A stretch of DNA of 57,775 nt from CAZBWP01 sp964630265 (GCA_964630265.1 CAZVRW010000017.1:1-57775); one strand, 5' to 3'. Positions 18,001 through 33,000 are shown, counted from the stretch's first letter. A program made the numbers and translations. Notes: a model not told the origin generated them from the letters alone.

Positions 18001-21000
18001 TCTCGGATATCCTCATCGAGACCCTGAGCTTCTCCGGCAATCTTGGCCTCAAGTTCTTCGGCACGGCGGCGGCGAAGAGCGTCGGCGGCTCCTACCTGGA
18101 ACTGGATTATGCCAACCGCTCGACGGCGCACATCGACGCCGGCGCCGCGGTCAAGGGCTCGGCGCTGTTCGTGAAGGCGGAGGCCACCGCCAACATGATG
18201 GGCGGCGCGGAGTCGGGCGGCAGCGCCGACACCTTCGGCGTCAACTTCACGTTCTCCAACTACGACATCCGCAACACTACGCTGGCGCACATCGACCCGC
18301 GCGCGCGCATCGAGACCACCGGCGGGGCGGTTCAGGTGCCGAAAGACCTGCGCCGGCCGCTGGTCATCGCCAAGCTGAAGTGGCTGGAGGACGAATTCGC
18401 GACGGACTCGCGGGAAGAGCCGCTGCTCGGCCTCGATAGCAACGGCGACGGCAAGCTGGACACGGACGATGACGCCATCGTCGGCGTGACCGACGATGCC
18501 TACGCCACCAACCTCAATCAGCTGGTCATCGCCGAGGACGATTCACGCATCTACAATTTCGGCGGCGCCGTCTTCAAGGGCGAGAGCTCGGGCATCGGCG
18601 CCTCGATCGTGCTGAGCGACATCGAACGCAACACCCAGGCGATCGTCGGCACGCCGCTGTTCGACCCGATGACCCAGGTCGACAGCGACGACGACAGCAT
18701 CGATCTCGGCTACGCGCATCTGCTTGAGACCGGCGACGCCGTCACCTTCAACGCGCGCGGCCAGGAGGGTGTCGGCGGCCTCGCCGACGGCACCTATTAC
18801 GCCGTCGTCGTCGATGCGACGACCATCAGGCTGGCGACATCGAAGGAGGCGGCGCTGGCGGAGACGCCGACGCTGATCAACCTCACCGCGGCCACGACCG
18901 ACGGCCAGGCGAACAGCCTGCTCAGGGCATCCTCTGCCGCGCCGGCGACGAACAGCGCCGACGGCTCGGTGAAAATCGTCGCCGTCAACGAGGGCGTGAT
19001 GATCGCCGGGGCGCTGTCCGGTGCCATCGTCACCGGCACGTCGAGCGATCCGCTGGACGGCCAGTCGCTGCCGATCCTGTTCGGCGAGCAGTCGCCGTCG
19101 CCGAAATACGGCGTCCAGGTCTCGGGCGACGTCGCCATCAATGCCGGTACGTCGCGCGCCGAAGCCTACGTCGCCGACATGACGGTGACGACGAATGCAG
19201 ACCTGTCTGTCGAGGCTCGCAACTCTGTGGACCTGATCGCCGTCGGCGGCTCGGTGTCCATCTCCACCACCTCGGGCGTCTCGTCCCTCGGCATCGCCGG
19301 CTCGTTCACCCAGAACGCGATCCAGAACTGGACGCGGGCCTTCATCGACGGCGCCAACATCACGGCAGACGACGCGCTGACACTCTCGGCCAAGACCGAA
19401 GGTGACATCCTGTCGATCTCCGCCAGCGGCCGCGGCTCGCCCAAGGGCGTCAACATCGCCGGCTCGGTGTCGCTCAACGATATCATCCACACGACCGCGG
19501 CGTTCATCGCCGATGCCGAGGTCACGTCCGGCCCGCTTACCATCATGGCCGAGGATGCGGCGAAGATCTTCGCCGTCGCCGGCGCCATCAACATCAACCT
19601 CGGCGCCAAGCTCGGCCTCGGCGCCTCGCTCGCGTTCAGCGACATCCGCGCCGATACGCTCGCCTATATCGCCGGCTCCCAGGTGACGGTGACGCGCGTC
19701 GATCCGAGCACGGGCGAGACCGTCGCCGCCGACGCCGTGATCTCGGCGCTGTCCACCGCCGAGATCACGACGATCACCGCCGTCGGCGCGCTGAGCCGGG
19801 CGGGCATGGCGGCCGAGGCCGCGGTCTCGGTCAATCGCGTCGCCGGCACCACCCGGGCGGCCGTGGAGCGGGAGAGCCGGCTCACCACGTCGGGCGGCCT
19901 GACGCTCACCGCGCGCGGCACGCCGACGATCACCGCGGACGCCGGCAACGTGGCGCTCGGCCTGGCCACCGCCGGCGAGCCGGACTCGACCGGGATCAGC
20001 GCGACCATCGGCGCCTCGGTCGCCGTCAATTTCATCGGCAGCGCCGACAACGACGATGACGTCTACGCCGTGCAGGCGGTCATCGAGGACTCCACGGTGA
20101 CCGCGGCCGGCGACGTGGCGCTGGCGGCGACGTCGTCGCCGACCATCGATGCGCTGGCGATTTCCGGCTCCGGCGGGGCGGCGTTCGTCCCCGGTGTCGC
20201 CGGAGCCATCGCCGGCGCCGGGGCGGGGACGCGCAACGCGATCCACGCGCTGGTGGACGCGGCGATCGTGGGTGGCGCGGTGACGACGACGGACGGCGGC
20301 GGCGTCTCGCTCACCGCCACCGACACCTCGGTGATCCGGGCCGACAGCGGCGGCGTCGCCATCGCCCTCGCCAAGGGCCAAACCAGCGGCGCGCTGAGTG
20401 TCGGCGCCTCGGTCGCCATCAATGACATCGGCGATGCCGACGCCGTGGTGCCGACGCACCGGGTCGCCGCGACCATCGATGGCGCAACGGTGACGTCGGC
20501 GGCGGCCGTGGACCTGACCGCGACCATGGACCTGACCATCGACACCCTGTCGATCGGCGGCGCCGGCGCCGGTGCCGCGGGCGCCGGCGGCCTCAGCGGC
20601 GCGCTGGCCGGCGCCGGGGCGGGCGCCACCAACGGGATCCGGGCGACCGTCGCCGCCGAGATCCGTGGCGGCGCCATCGTGACCAGCCTCGACGGCGCTT
20701 CGATCGCGTTGGCCGCGTCGGACACGTCGCATATCGTCGTCGACGCGGGGGGTGTCGCCATCGCCGTCGGCCTCGGCCAGAACGCCGGTGGGGTATCCGT
20801 CGGCGTCGCCGTCGGCGCGAACACCATCGCCAACGTCGTGCGGGCGGCCATCGACGGATCGGAGGTGACCGCGGCGGGCGGCCTGACGCTCGAGGCCACG
20901 GCGAATGCAGCCATCGACGCGCTGACCTTCGGCGGGGCCGGATCGGTCGCCGCGGGGAGCAGCGCCGCCGGCGCCCTGGCAGGGGCCGGGGCCGAGTCGA

Positions 21001-24000
21001 CCAACAGCATCGCCAGCACCATCGCCGCGGAGATCGTCGACAGCCCATCGGTCACCGCGGTTGGCGACATCAGCCTTGCCGCCGAGGATCTCGCGACGAT
21101 CTCGGCGCAGGCGGGTGGCGGCAGTGTCGCCCTTGCCGGTGGCCAGGCGGCGGTCGCCATCGCCGTCGCCGGCGTCAAGGCGGAGAACGTCATCGCCAAC
21201 ACCCTCCGCAGCGCCATCACCGCGTCGACCGTCGAGTCGACGGCGGGCCAGGTGGTGGTCGCCGCCGAGGCCAAGCGGCCGGACGACGACACCGCCTCGA
21301 TCGACTCCTTCGCCATCGCCGCGTCGATCTCCGGCGCGTTCTCCAAGGATTTCTCCCTGGCCCTCGCCGGCGGCGGCGCCGACGCCGTCAACACCATCAA
21401 CAACACCATCGAGGGGATCATCGCCGACGGCGCCCGTGTGACCGGCGCCACGGGGGTGACGGTCTCCGCCACGGACGACGCCAAGATCGACTCCGAGGTC
21501 GGCTCGGGCGCGCTGTCGTTCGGCCTGATCGGCGCGTCCGTCGGCCTGTCGTTGACCGACAATACCGTGACGACGACGGTGCGGGCGTCCATCGACGCCG
21601 AGGTGACGGCGCGCACCGGTCCGGTCGCCGTGCTGGCCACGTCGACGGTGGACATCGACACCCTGGCGGTCGCCACCTCGGTCTCCATCGGGGTCGGTGG
21701 CGCCGGGGCGGGGGGCGACGCCAGGGCGACGATCGGCAGCATCGTCGAGGCGCTGAGCGGTGACGCGGCGGTCATCCGCGCCGATGCCGGCGACGTGTCC
21801 ATCGTTGCGGAAACGGACCACACGGCGCTCGCCCGCTCCCGCGGCATCGCCTCCGGTCTCGGCATCGCCGCCATCGGGGTCTCCAACGCCGAGGCGGTCA
21901 TCGACGGCGAAACCACCGCGACCGCCGACGGCGCCATCCCGATCGCCACCAACGTCCTCGTCGAGGCCCGAGACACGAGCAACGCCACCGCGGACTCGTT
22001 CGCGCTCGCCGGCGGCATCGACATCCTCACGGTCTCGGCGTCCGGCGCCGAGGCGACGGTGGCACCGGACGTGCGCGCCGCGGTCGACGGCGCGGCGATC
22101 GGCACCGACGACACGCCGATCGCCGGTGACGTCACGGTGCGGGCGGTGGCCGAGGCGGTGGCGCTGGCCGATGCGCGCGGCGTCTCCGTGGCCGTCGGCG
22201 CCGCCGTCGGCGCATCCGTCGCCGACGCTGAAGTGTCCCCGCAGGTGATCGCCGACATCAATTTCGCATCGACCATCGTCGCCGACGGCGCGGTGCGGGT
22301 GCTCTCGCTGTTCAACACCGACGCCGGCGGCTCGCCGCTCGACAAGCGGGCGACGGCCAACACCAACGCCTCCGGCGGCTCGGTGGTCGCCGCCTTCAAT
22401 GGCTCGGTGCCGACAGCGGTCGCCGCCGCCGAGGTGGAGGCCACCGTTCAGACCGGGGCGCGCCTCCGCGCCGGCGATCAGTCCGACGGCATCGCCGTCG
22501 TCGCCCGCGCCAACAATGATGCGGTGGCCGACGGCAGCGGGTTCACCCTCGGCCTGGTGGCGGGGGTGGGCACGAGCTTCGCCGAGGCACGGGCCGAGGG
22601 CCGGACGTCGGCGGTGATGGCCGGCGACGTCGTCGGCGGAACCGATCTCTCCGTCGCGGCGCACGCCCGCAACCGCGCCGACTCCGATGCCACGCCCTCG
22701 GGCGGCGGCATCCTCTCGGGGCGGGGGGCGACCTCGAACGCCGTCATCGGCGCGACGACCCGGGCGGGCATCGACGCCGCCGCGACGGTCGGCGGCCTGA
22801 GCGGCGACATTTCGGTCACGTCGGCGGCGACGGTCGACGCCAACGCCGAGGTCGGCGGCGGCTCGGGCGGCGCCATCGGCGTCGGCAGCGTCTTCGCCGA
22901 GACCGGCGTCGTCAACCTCAACACCGCCTTCATCGGTGACGGCGCCACCGTCGCCGCCGACGGCGACATCATCGTGCTCGCCGACTCCATGGTCACCGCG
23001 GATGTCGACGCCCGCGGCGGCAGCGTCAACATCCTCGCCGACATCTCCCAGGCGACCGCCGAGATGACGGTCACCGACCTGACGGAGACGCGCATCGGCG
23101 ACGGCAGCGTGCTGATCGCCGGCGGCATCCTGACGGTGGCGGCGACCGCGATCATCGACGCCGACGTGGACGACCCGGGCGCGGACGACGGCGCCCGCGT
23201 CGACACCGGCGGCCTGGGTGCCGACTCCGACACGACAGCCAGCACCACGGTCACGGCGACGACGACGACGACCATCGGCGCGTCCGAACTGGCGGGCAGC
23301 GAGGTGCGCATCGATGCCCGGATCGAGCGGCTGGAGGCGTTGGCCAACGCCGACTCGCAAGCCAGCGCCGCCGGGACCGACTCGGACGCGTCGGCGACCA
23401 CATCGACGACGTCGACGGCGGCGACCACGGTCAAGAGCGGCGCCCGCATCACCGGCCTGGACGCCGTCGTCCTCTCGGCGGCGCACGGGGTGCTGTCGAC
23501 GCGCGCCGAAGCCCTGGCCAAGGCCGACGCCCTGTTCGGCGACTCCGATCCGTCGTCGTCCAACACCCAGACCTCGAAGACGCGGGTGACCGCCGAGGGG
23601 GGGGCGTTCATCAAGACCCGTGACTTGGCGGTGATCGCTTCGGTCCCGGCCGTCCCCGTCGCCGCCTCGGTGGCCACCAAGGACGGAGCACTGATCGACG
23701 GCGGCAGCGAGGCGCGCGACCGCTCGCTGACCGTCAACCGCGCCATCGCTTTCGAGGCCGACGTGCTGCTCGCCGGCGCCAGCCCGATCCTGGAGATCGC
23801 CGCCGACGGCACGGTGGTGGCGCAGGAGATCATCAGCTTCACCCGGCCGGCCGTCGGGCAACTCGCCATCGACGATCTCAGCAACACCGCCGACCTGAAG
23901 GGGCGGGCCGCCTTCACCATCGGCAGCATCGGCATCGACAGCGATGCGGACGGGCAGACGGCCGCTTCGGCGGTGCTGACCGGCACGCCGTCGATCCAGG

Positions 24001-27000
24001 CGCAGACCGCCTTCGAGAGCGTGACCATTCGCAACGGCAGCGACGACCGGCTGACCGTCAACGACATCGACGTGCTCGGCACCGCCGGCGCGCCGGACAT
24101 CCGCGTCAGCGCCCCCGATGCGTCGGGTTTCCAGCCCGTGGTCACCAGCGACCCCGGGGTGACGCCGATCACCATCGAGAACGCGGCCAGCGGCGACATC
24201 CTTCTCGCCGGCCGCGTCAACAATCCCTTCGGCACCACCACCTACGCCACGGCCGGCGGCAGCATCCTCGACGCCGTCGCCGACAACGCCACGCCGACGC
24301 TCACGGTCACCGACCGGTTGACGCTGTTGGCGCCGGCGGGGCGGATCGGCGAGGCCGCCGATCCAATCCGGACGGCGACGAACGTGCTCACCGCGCGGGC
24401 CCTGGGCGATATCCACATCGACGAACGCGCCGGCGACGTGGCCCTCGTCGCGGTGGTGTCGACGGCCGGCGATGTCGTCGTCGGTGCCGACGGCTCGATG
24501 CGCGACGGCGGCGACGGCGAAGCGGCGAAGGTCGCGGGGGAGCGCATCGTCCTGGTGGCGCGCACCGGCGGCATCGGCACCATCGCCAACGCCTTGGACA
24601 TTGACGCCCGCGATGCCGACGCCGGCCTGACGGTGCTGGCGATCCACGACATTTTCTTGCTGGACGTCGGCGACAGCCTGAGCATTGCCGACGTCACCGT
24701 CGCCACCGGCGACATCTCCCTCGGCACCCGTGACGCGGTCGCCCCCGGCCAGGACCTGGTGCTGCGGGACGGCGCGCGCGTCCGTGCCTTCGCGGGCTCG
24801 ATCCGGCTGTTCGCCGGCGACGACATCCGCATCGAGGCCGGCAGCTCCGTGATCGCCCAGCAGGGACGGCTCCAACTCGACGCCGACTGGAACGAGGCGG
24901 ACGACATCGATCCCGGTGTCGGCGCGATCATCGATCTGCAGGGCACCCTCGTGGCGACCGAAGCGACGATCCAGGGCGGTGGCAACCGCGACCTGATCAT
25001 CGTCCCGCACGTCCAGCCGGGGACGCCGACCACCATCCGCGGCGGCGTCGGCGACGACACCATCTTCCTCGGCAGCGCCGCCTCCAGCGCCGGCAACGTC
25101 GGCGGTACGCTCGCCACCATGAAGGCGGCGGTCACCGTCATCGGCGGCCTCGGCGACGACCGGCTTCTGCTCGACAGCACCGGCGCTGCCGCCGGCGTCA
25201 CCGGCACGGTGGAGGCGACGGCGATCACCGGCTTCGGGCTGGCCGAGAGCATCACCTATTCAGGGATCGCCGAGCTGGCCCTGACGCTCGGCGTCGGCGA
25301 CGATGTCGTCCGGGTCGACGGCACGGCGGCCGGGACCGTCACGCGAATCAGCACCGGCGCCGGCGACGACCGGGTCGAGGTCGGCGCCCCGCGCGGCACC
25401 GTCAACGATTTGGCGGGTCTGCTGATCCTCGACGGCGGCGGCGACGGCGGCGACCGGCTGAGCGTCGACGACAGCACCGATGCCGAAGCCAACGCCGGCC
25501 GGCTCGACGCGGGGCGGCTCACCGGCCTCGGCATGGGCAGTGCCGATCAGTCCGTCATCGACGCGGCCCGTGGCATCACCTTCGCCGGCTTTGCCCATCA
25601 CGACATCCGCCTCGGCGGCGCCGATGACGTCTTCACCGTCGCCGCCATCGGCGCCGGTACGACGACGACGCTCGACGCCGGCGCCGGCGCCGACACGATC
25701 ACCGCCGGCGATCGTCTCGACCGGATCCTGGCGCCGCTCACCCTCACCGGCGGCGGCAGCAGCGACGACCGGCTGATCGTGGCCACCGGCATCGCCAGCG
25801 ACATCGTCCTCGATCGCGCGGCCGCCGGCGAAGGCCTGGTGACCGGGCCGAGCGTCGCTTCGGAGATCCTCTATTCGGGCTTCGATGGCGTAACGGCGCT
25901 GCTCAGCGATACCGACGACGTGCTCACCGTGCTCGACACCGCTGCGCCGCTGACGGTGGAGGGCCGGGGCGGCCGCGATCGCATCACCGTGGTTTCGGTC
26001 TCCGATCCGACCCTGATCCTGCCGGGCGCCGGCGAGGACCGCATCGTCATCCGCGGCGCCGCGGCGGCGGTGACCGTCGACGGCGATGGCGAGGGTTTCG
26101 ACACCCTGGTCTTCGACCGCACGACCATGAGCGCGGCGGTGACCGACGGACGCCTGGAGGACGGCCCGGCGGCCGGTACGGGCTTGGTCCGCGGTCTGAC
26201 GGCGGCCGACGTATCCTTCCAGGCGATCGAGGAGGTGGTGTTCGCGCTCGGCCAGGGCAACGACCGGATGACGCTGGAGACGACGCTGGCCGACACCATC
26301 GTCTCCGTCGACGGCGGCGATGGCGACGACGAAATGACGCTGGTCTTGGTCGGCGGCCCCGAGGTCAATATCTTCGGCGGCGCGCGCGAGGACACGGTGA
26401 TCGTGCGCATCGACGGGATGCCCGAGGCCGATCAGTTCACCAACGTCAACCTCGGCGTCGAGACGCTGCTGATCGACAATTCCGCCAACGCCAGCGACGG
26501 CATCGCCTGGACCATCCGCAACGGCGCGATCCTCGAAGCCGACACCATCCCGTCCACGGGCGCCGTTGCCGTCATCAGCGTCGAGGGCGCCGACACCACC
26601 CGCATCCTCGGCGGCTCGGCGTTCGACACCCTGGATCTGGTCACCGAAACGGCGGCGGACATCCTGGGCACCATCGACGGCAACACGGTCGAACTGCGGT
26701 CCGGGCGCGTGGTGTTGCAGCCGCTCGGCTTCGACTCCTTCCGCACATTCGATCAGGTGATCGCCTTCGATACGATCGCCACACAACTGGCCATCGATCC
26801 CACCCGCTACGGCGAGGACGGCTTCATCATCGAGACGGACGGCAGCGGCGCGCTGGTGGCGGCCGCGTCCGACGGTCCGGCGCTGGCCATGGCCGCGCCC
26901 GGCGAGATCGTCACCCTGTTCGCGGCAGACGGCGGCGGCTTCGCCCTCTATTCGGTCGACCTGTCGACGACGGCGGGCGCGGAGCAGTCGGTGACCTTCA

Positions 27001-30000
27001 CTGCGACGACACTCACCGGCGGCATGGTGCAGCAGACCTTCAGCGGCATCGACGGCGAGATCCGGCAATACGACTTTCTGCCGTCGTTCACCGGCCTCGC
27101 CAGCCTGACCTGGACGCCGGGGGTGACCGTCGCCGACAACCTGGTGGCCGTCGAGCTGTACCCCGGGACGGCGACCGCGCCGGCGATCGAGACGCTGGCG
27201 ACGGCCGAACTCTCCGGCGAGATCGTGCTCGACCTGCGCGTCGGCACCCTCAATGACGTCGGTGATGGTGGTGTCATCGACGGCGTCGAGCTAGACGTCA
27301 ACGTGATCGGCAGCGTCGTCCGCTTCACCGTCCTCGGCAACCTCAGGATCGCCGACGACACGGTGATCACCATCATCGAGAACCAGTTCGCCAAGTACGG
27401 CGTGGCGATCGGGGCCAACGACGTGTCGATCGGCGAGAACGTCGTCTTCGACGTGTCCGCCGATGGCGTCTCGGCCGGACCGGGTGGTGGCGGCGGTGGT
27501 GGCGCCGGCGACGCAGGCACCGGCGGGGGCGCCGGCGTCGGCGGCACGGGCGGCGGTGGTGGCGCCGGCGGTGACGGCGCCAACGGCACCGATTTCTCCG
27601 TCTTCAATCCGCGGTCCCTGCGGTCCGGCAGCGGCGGCAGCAGCGGCTCGGCCGGTGTCTCCAACGGGACGACGGGCGGCACCGGTACCGCCGGCGACGA
27701 CGGTGGCGACGGCGTACCCGGCCTGAACATGCCGCTGAGCGATGTGGGTCGTGGCGGCGACGGTGGAGACGCCGTCGCCGGCGGATCACGGGGCCTGCGC
27801 GATACCGCGCGCGCCTCGGGCGGCGGGGGCGGCTCGCCCGGCGACTTCGCCAGCGGCAGCGACGGCGGCGACGGTTTCGGCGATGGCAGCACGTTCATCA
27901 TCTCGCTGTTTCCATTTCAGGTGGCCACCCTGGATCTCGACGGTGGCGACGGTGGCGACGGCCGGGTGGGCAATGCCGGTGATCCGGGCACGCCGGGCCG
28001 CAACACCACCACCGGCCCGGCCATCTCCGGCGGTGCCGGCGGCGGTGCCGGCGGCAGTGGCAGCGGGGGCTCCGGCGGTGGCGGTGGCGGCGGCGCGGCC
28101 GGCGGCGGCGGCGGCGGTGGTGGCGGCGAGGGCACGTTCGCCGTGCCGTTCGCGGTCGTCGCTCTCGACGGCGGCGATGGCGGCGACGGCGGCCGCGGCG
28201 GTGATGGCGGCGACGGCGGCGCCGGCGGTGATGGGCAGCCGGGGGGCGCCGGCGGCGCCGGCGGCGGCGCGTTGGAGATCTTTGCCAGCGGCCGCCTGGA
28301 CATCAGCTCCGACGTGTCGTTCGCGGCGAGGGGCGGCGATGGTCAGGCGGCACCGGGGACACCGGGCGCGCCCGACAATTCCGAGCGCAACGACACCCGC
28401 AACAATCTCAAGAACGATGGCCGCAACGCGGGTCGCACCAACGGCGAGGACGGTGGCCTGATCGACGGCGGCGACGGCGGCGACGGCGGCGTCGGCGGCG
28501 ATGGCGGCTCGGGCGGTGAAGGCAAGCCCGGCGGCGACGGCGGCGCGGGGGCGGGCGGTGCCGGCGGCACCATCAAGCTTGCGGCGTCGGCGCTGGATGC
28601 CGCCAATGCATCCGTCGACGCCGGCGGAGGCGCCGCCGGCGACGGCGACGCGAGCCGCAAGGGCGGCGACGGTCGGCTGATCGTCGTCGGCAACACCGAC
28701 CTGCAGTTCGACGCCTTCGGCAACCTGATCGCCGTCGGTGGCCAGCCGCAGTTGCAGAACATCAGCGGCGCCCGCTCGGAATTCTATACCGGCCCGGCCA
28801 CCGCCAACATCTTCGTCGACGGCGCACCGCAGACGCCGTTCATCGCCGGTCTGCAGGGCGGGGCGGCGGCCTACGGGCTGCTGGACGGTGTCATGCTGTT
28901 CGACGATCCGACGACGCCGGCGATCGAGGGACCGCAGGCGCCGGCCGACGCGCTCGCCGCGGTGATCCGCCTGGACATCGGGCCGGCCGGCTATGCCGAC
29001 GATTACACCGGCTTCGACATGTTGTTGTTCGTCAACGTCACCGGCATTCCGCTCGCCAACCCGACGCTCGGCGTCGCCGTCGACGGCGCCATCGACCCGG
29101 CGTTCGCCAGCCAGCTCCGGCTCAGTCCGTTCGGCGTCGGCTCGCTGCTGGACGCCCTGCCGGCGAACGCCATCTGGGCGACCCTCATTCCCGAAGGCGA
29201 TGTCCAACTCAACGCCAGCGTCTTCGGCGGTGTCGCGGCGACGCCGATCAGCTTGACGCTGAACGCCGGCGAGGTGCGGTTCATCAGTGCCGCCCGGCCG
29301 GACGGCCTGGGCCCGCAACCCCTGCAGGGCCTGGAGGCGATCGCCGTCACGCCCGACGGCGGGCAGATCATCGGCGTCAACGCCGATGCGGATGTCCTGG
29401 TCATCGCCGACGCCCGCGACCTCTCACCGCTGCAACAGCTGCGCAACGGCGACCGCACCAGCGACGGCGGCGGCGTCATCGCCGGCCTGGGCGGCGTGCG
29501 CGACGTCGCCATCAGCCCCGACGGCAGCCGCGTCTACGCGGTCGGCGCCGATGACGGGCGGCTTGTCGTCTTCGCACGCGGCGCCGACGGCCTGCTGAGC
29601 TTTGCAGGATCGGTGGGGGTCGCCGGCAATGCCGCGGTGTTCGAGGCGATCGCCGTGGCCGCCGACGGGGCGACGATCTACACCGCCGGCGCCGACGGCA
29701 TCGCGCGATGGGCGGTGGATCCGGCCGACGGCAGCCTGACCGCGACGGCGGTGGTGCCGCTGCCCGGCGGGCTCGTCGGCTTCCAGGACGTGGCGGTGAG
29801 CCAGGACGGCACGCTGCTGTATGCCGCCAGTGCCGGCGGCGATGCCCTGCTCGTCCTCGATGCCGGTGACCTGTCGGTCATCCAGACGATCGCCGGCGAC
29901 GTCAACGGCGTGGCCGGCGCCAGCGGTCTCGCCCGCAGCGCCGACGACCGCTCGATCTATGTCACCGGCGGCACCGGCAACACGCTGGCGGTGTTCCAGC

Positions 30001-33000
30001 GCGACCTGACGGCGGACCCGGCGACAGACCCAGCGACCGATCCAGCGACCGGGCCGCTGACCCTGGTGCAGGTGGTCCGCAATGGCTTCAACGGCGTGCG
30101 CGGCTTGGCCGAGCCGACCGGCGTCACGGTGACGCCGGATCAGCGCTTCGTGCTGGTCAGCAGCGCCGTCAGCAACGCCCTCGCGGTGTTCGAGCGCAAC
30201 GACGCCACCGGCACCGCCCAGTTCATCCAGGTGCTGCGCAACAACGTCGGCGGCGTCACCGGCTTGCGCACGCCCACCGCCGTGGACGTCGACGGCAGCG
30301 GCATCGCCGTCTATGCCGGCAGCATCGGCCAGACCGGCATCGTCGGCGGCCTGGCGGCGTTCGACAACAACGGCCTGGTCGGCGACACGCTCATCGCCCG
30401 CCCCGGCCTGGAAACCGCCGAGGGCGACGTCTTCGTGCTCGACGATCCGTTCACCGCCGCCGAAGGGAAGATCACCGGCTGGAGCCTGTTCAACGACGCT
30501 GCCGAGGCGGTCGGTCGACGGATCACGCCGCTGATCCTGACCAACGAGACGGGAACCTGGACGGTCACCGGCATCGGCACGACGCGCACCATCGACGCCT
30601 CGGGAGTGCAGAGCTTCGCGTTCGACCTGGTCGAGGGCAGCGACGAAGTCTCGGCCGGGCACGTCTTCGGCTGGAAGAACGGCGGCGCCGACGGCACCGA
30701 CAACGCCGGCGCCATCGCGTTCACCGAGGCGCCCGATGGACGGGTGCTGCGCCTCGCCGACGGCTCGGGCGGGATCGCCGCCGGCGACGGCTTCGCGGTC
30801 GATGCGGTGCTGGCGCGCACCTATTCCGTGCAGGCGACGACGGAACTGCCGACCACCCGCCTGTTCGCGGAGTTCACCGGCATCGAGGCGCTGGCCATCC
30901 ACACCGGCGCCGGCGACGACACCATCACCCTGCGCACCGCACCCGAAGCGGCGGTGGCGACCACCACGATCCACACCGACGGCGGCAACGATCTCGTCGT
31001 GCTGATGGACCTGAGCGCCGATACCGTGGTCGACCTCGGCGCGGGCGACGACCGGGCAAAACTCCGGATGGCGACGCCGGATGCCGCCCTTCTGATCCTC
31101 GGCGGACCGGGCAACGACCAGGTCGACATCCAGTCGGTCGGCGAGGACTCGACCACAACGGTCCTCGGCGGCGCCGACGACGACGTGATCCAGGTTTCCG
31201 GCGGCGATCTCCCGGCCTCGGCGACGATCATCCTCGACGGCGGCGCGGCCGCGCCGGCGCCGTTCGGGCCGCCGCAGGTCCAGCCGTTCTCCAACGGCGG
31301 CGACGTGCTGCTGTTCGACCCGCAGAATCCGGACCCGGCAACGCCCAACTTCACCCCGGATCCGCCGCCGCCCGGCACCGGGTCCATCGGCGTCACCGAC
31401 CGGGGCGTCGTCGAGTACGCGGCGTTCGACACGGTCAACGTCATCGCCGCGCCGATCATCACCTTCCTGCCGATCATCCCCGATCTGCCGCGCGAGGGCG
31501 ACGCCGTGACGCTCGGCGTCACGGTGCAGCCGCTCGGCGCCACCGGCGTTCTCGCCGAACCCGTGGCATGGGACATCGACGGGGACGGACAGTTCGGCGA
31601 GGTCACCGGCGACACCATCACGCTGACCTGGGAGCAGCTCGTCGACTTCGGCCTCGGCGACGATGGCACCTATCAGATCGCCGCACGCGCCCGCAACGTG
31701 GATGGATTTGCCACCGAGGCGTTCACCCTGCTGACGGTTGCCGATGCGCCGCCGCAGGTGGTCGTCGACGGTGCCGATCAGGTCGCCATCGGCGAGACCT
31801 ACGAACTCCGCTTCGCCGCCATCGATGCGGGCGTCGACCGCGTGCTCGAATGGCGGGTCGACTGGGGAGACGGCTCTCCCATGGAAGTGCTGGGTAGCGG
31901 CGCCTCCTCGGCCAGCCACGTCTATCTGGAACCGGGCGTGGTGGCGATTTCGGTGGGTGTCGTCGACGAGGCGAGCGCTCCGAACGCGACAATGGCGCCC
32001 GCCAAGACGGTGCAGGTGGTGGCCACGTCGGCGCAGGTTTCCGCCGGCGGTCCGTACACTCTGGCCGAGGGCGATCCGGTGACGGTCGCGGCGACGGCTG
32101 CCGGCAAGCCGGTCGCCTTTGCCTGGGACCTGAATGGCGACGGCGTGTTCGATGATGCCGACGGCCAGACGGCGACGTTGACGTGGGACGCGTTGCAGGC
32201 TCTCGCGCCCGCCATCGACGACGACGGATCGTTCGCGGTGCGGGTGCGCATCGTCTACGCCAGTGGCGATGCCGTGATCTCGGCGGCGACGCCGCTGACG
32301 GTGGCGAACACGCCACCCACGGCGACCCTCGTCAACTCGGGGCCGGTGTCGGAGGGCGGCGCGGCGACCGTTTCGGTCATCGACGCGATGGATCCGTCGG
32401 ACTCGGACACCGCGGCCGGCTTCCGCTACAGCTATGACTTCGACAACGACGGCACCTTTGAGATCGCCGACTCTGATCAGGCCAGCGTGCCGGTGCCGGC
32501 GAGCCTGTTGGCGGACGACGGCACCCGCACCGTTCGCGCGGTGATCACCGACAAGGACGGCGGCGCGTCCGAACTCTTCACCGATCTGGTCGTGACCAGC
32601 GTCGCGCCGACGCTGATCATCGGCGGCGACACGACGGCGGCCGAGGGTGCGCCGGTGACCGTGACGCTGCGCGCCGACGACCCCGGTGACGACACCGTCG
32701 AGCGATGGATCGTCGCGTGGGGCGACGGCGCGTCGGACGCGGTGGCCGGCCCGCAGGCGAGCCTGTCGCACGCCTTCCTTGATGACGGCGTGTTCGACGT
32801 CGCGATCACCGCCATCGACGAGGACGGCGCCTACTCGGCCTCCTGGACCGTGCAGGTGACCAACGTCGCGCCGACGGTGACCAGTCTCGCCATCGACGCC
32901 GAGGTCGACGAGGGCGGCGTCGCCCAGCTCTCCGGCACGATCTTCGATCCCGGCGTCGCCGATACGTTCACCCTGGACATCGCCTGGGGTGACGGCAGCA

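Noticed and set aside
18543..25010. A 2155-codon open frame antisense to the giant adhesin
   Set aside because: It mirrors the Gly/Asp/Ala-rich codons of the sense gene (GGC, GAC, GCC read as GCC, GTC, GGC). It is composed of Asp/Gly/Arg/Ala with no domain, and long antisense frames are expected at this GC content.
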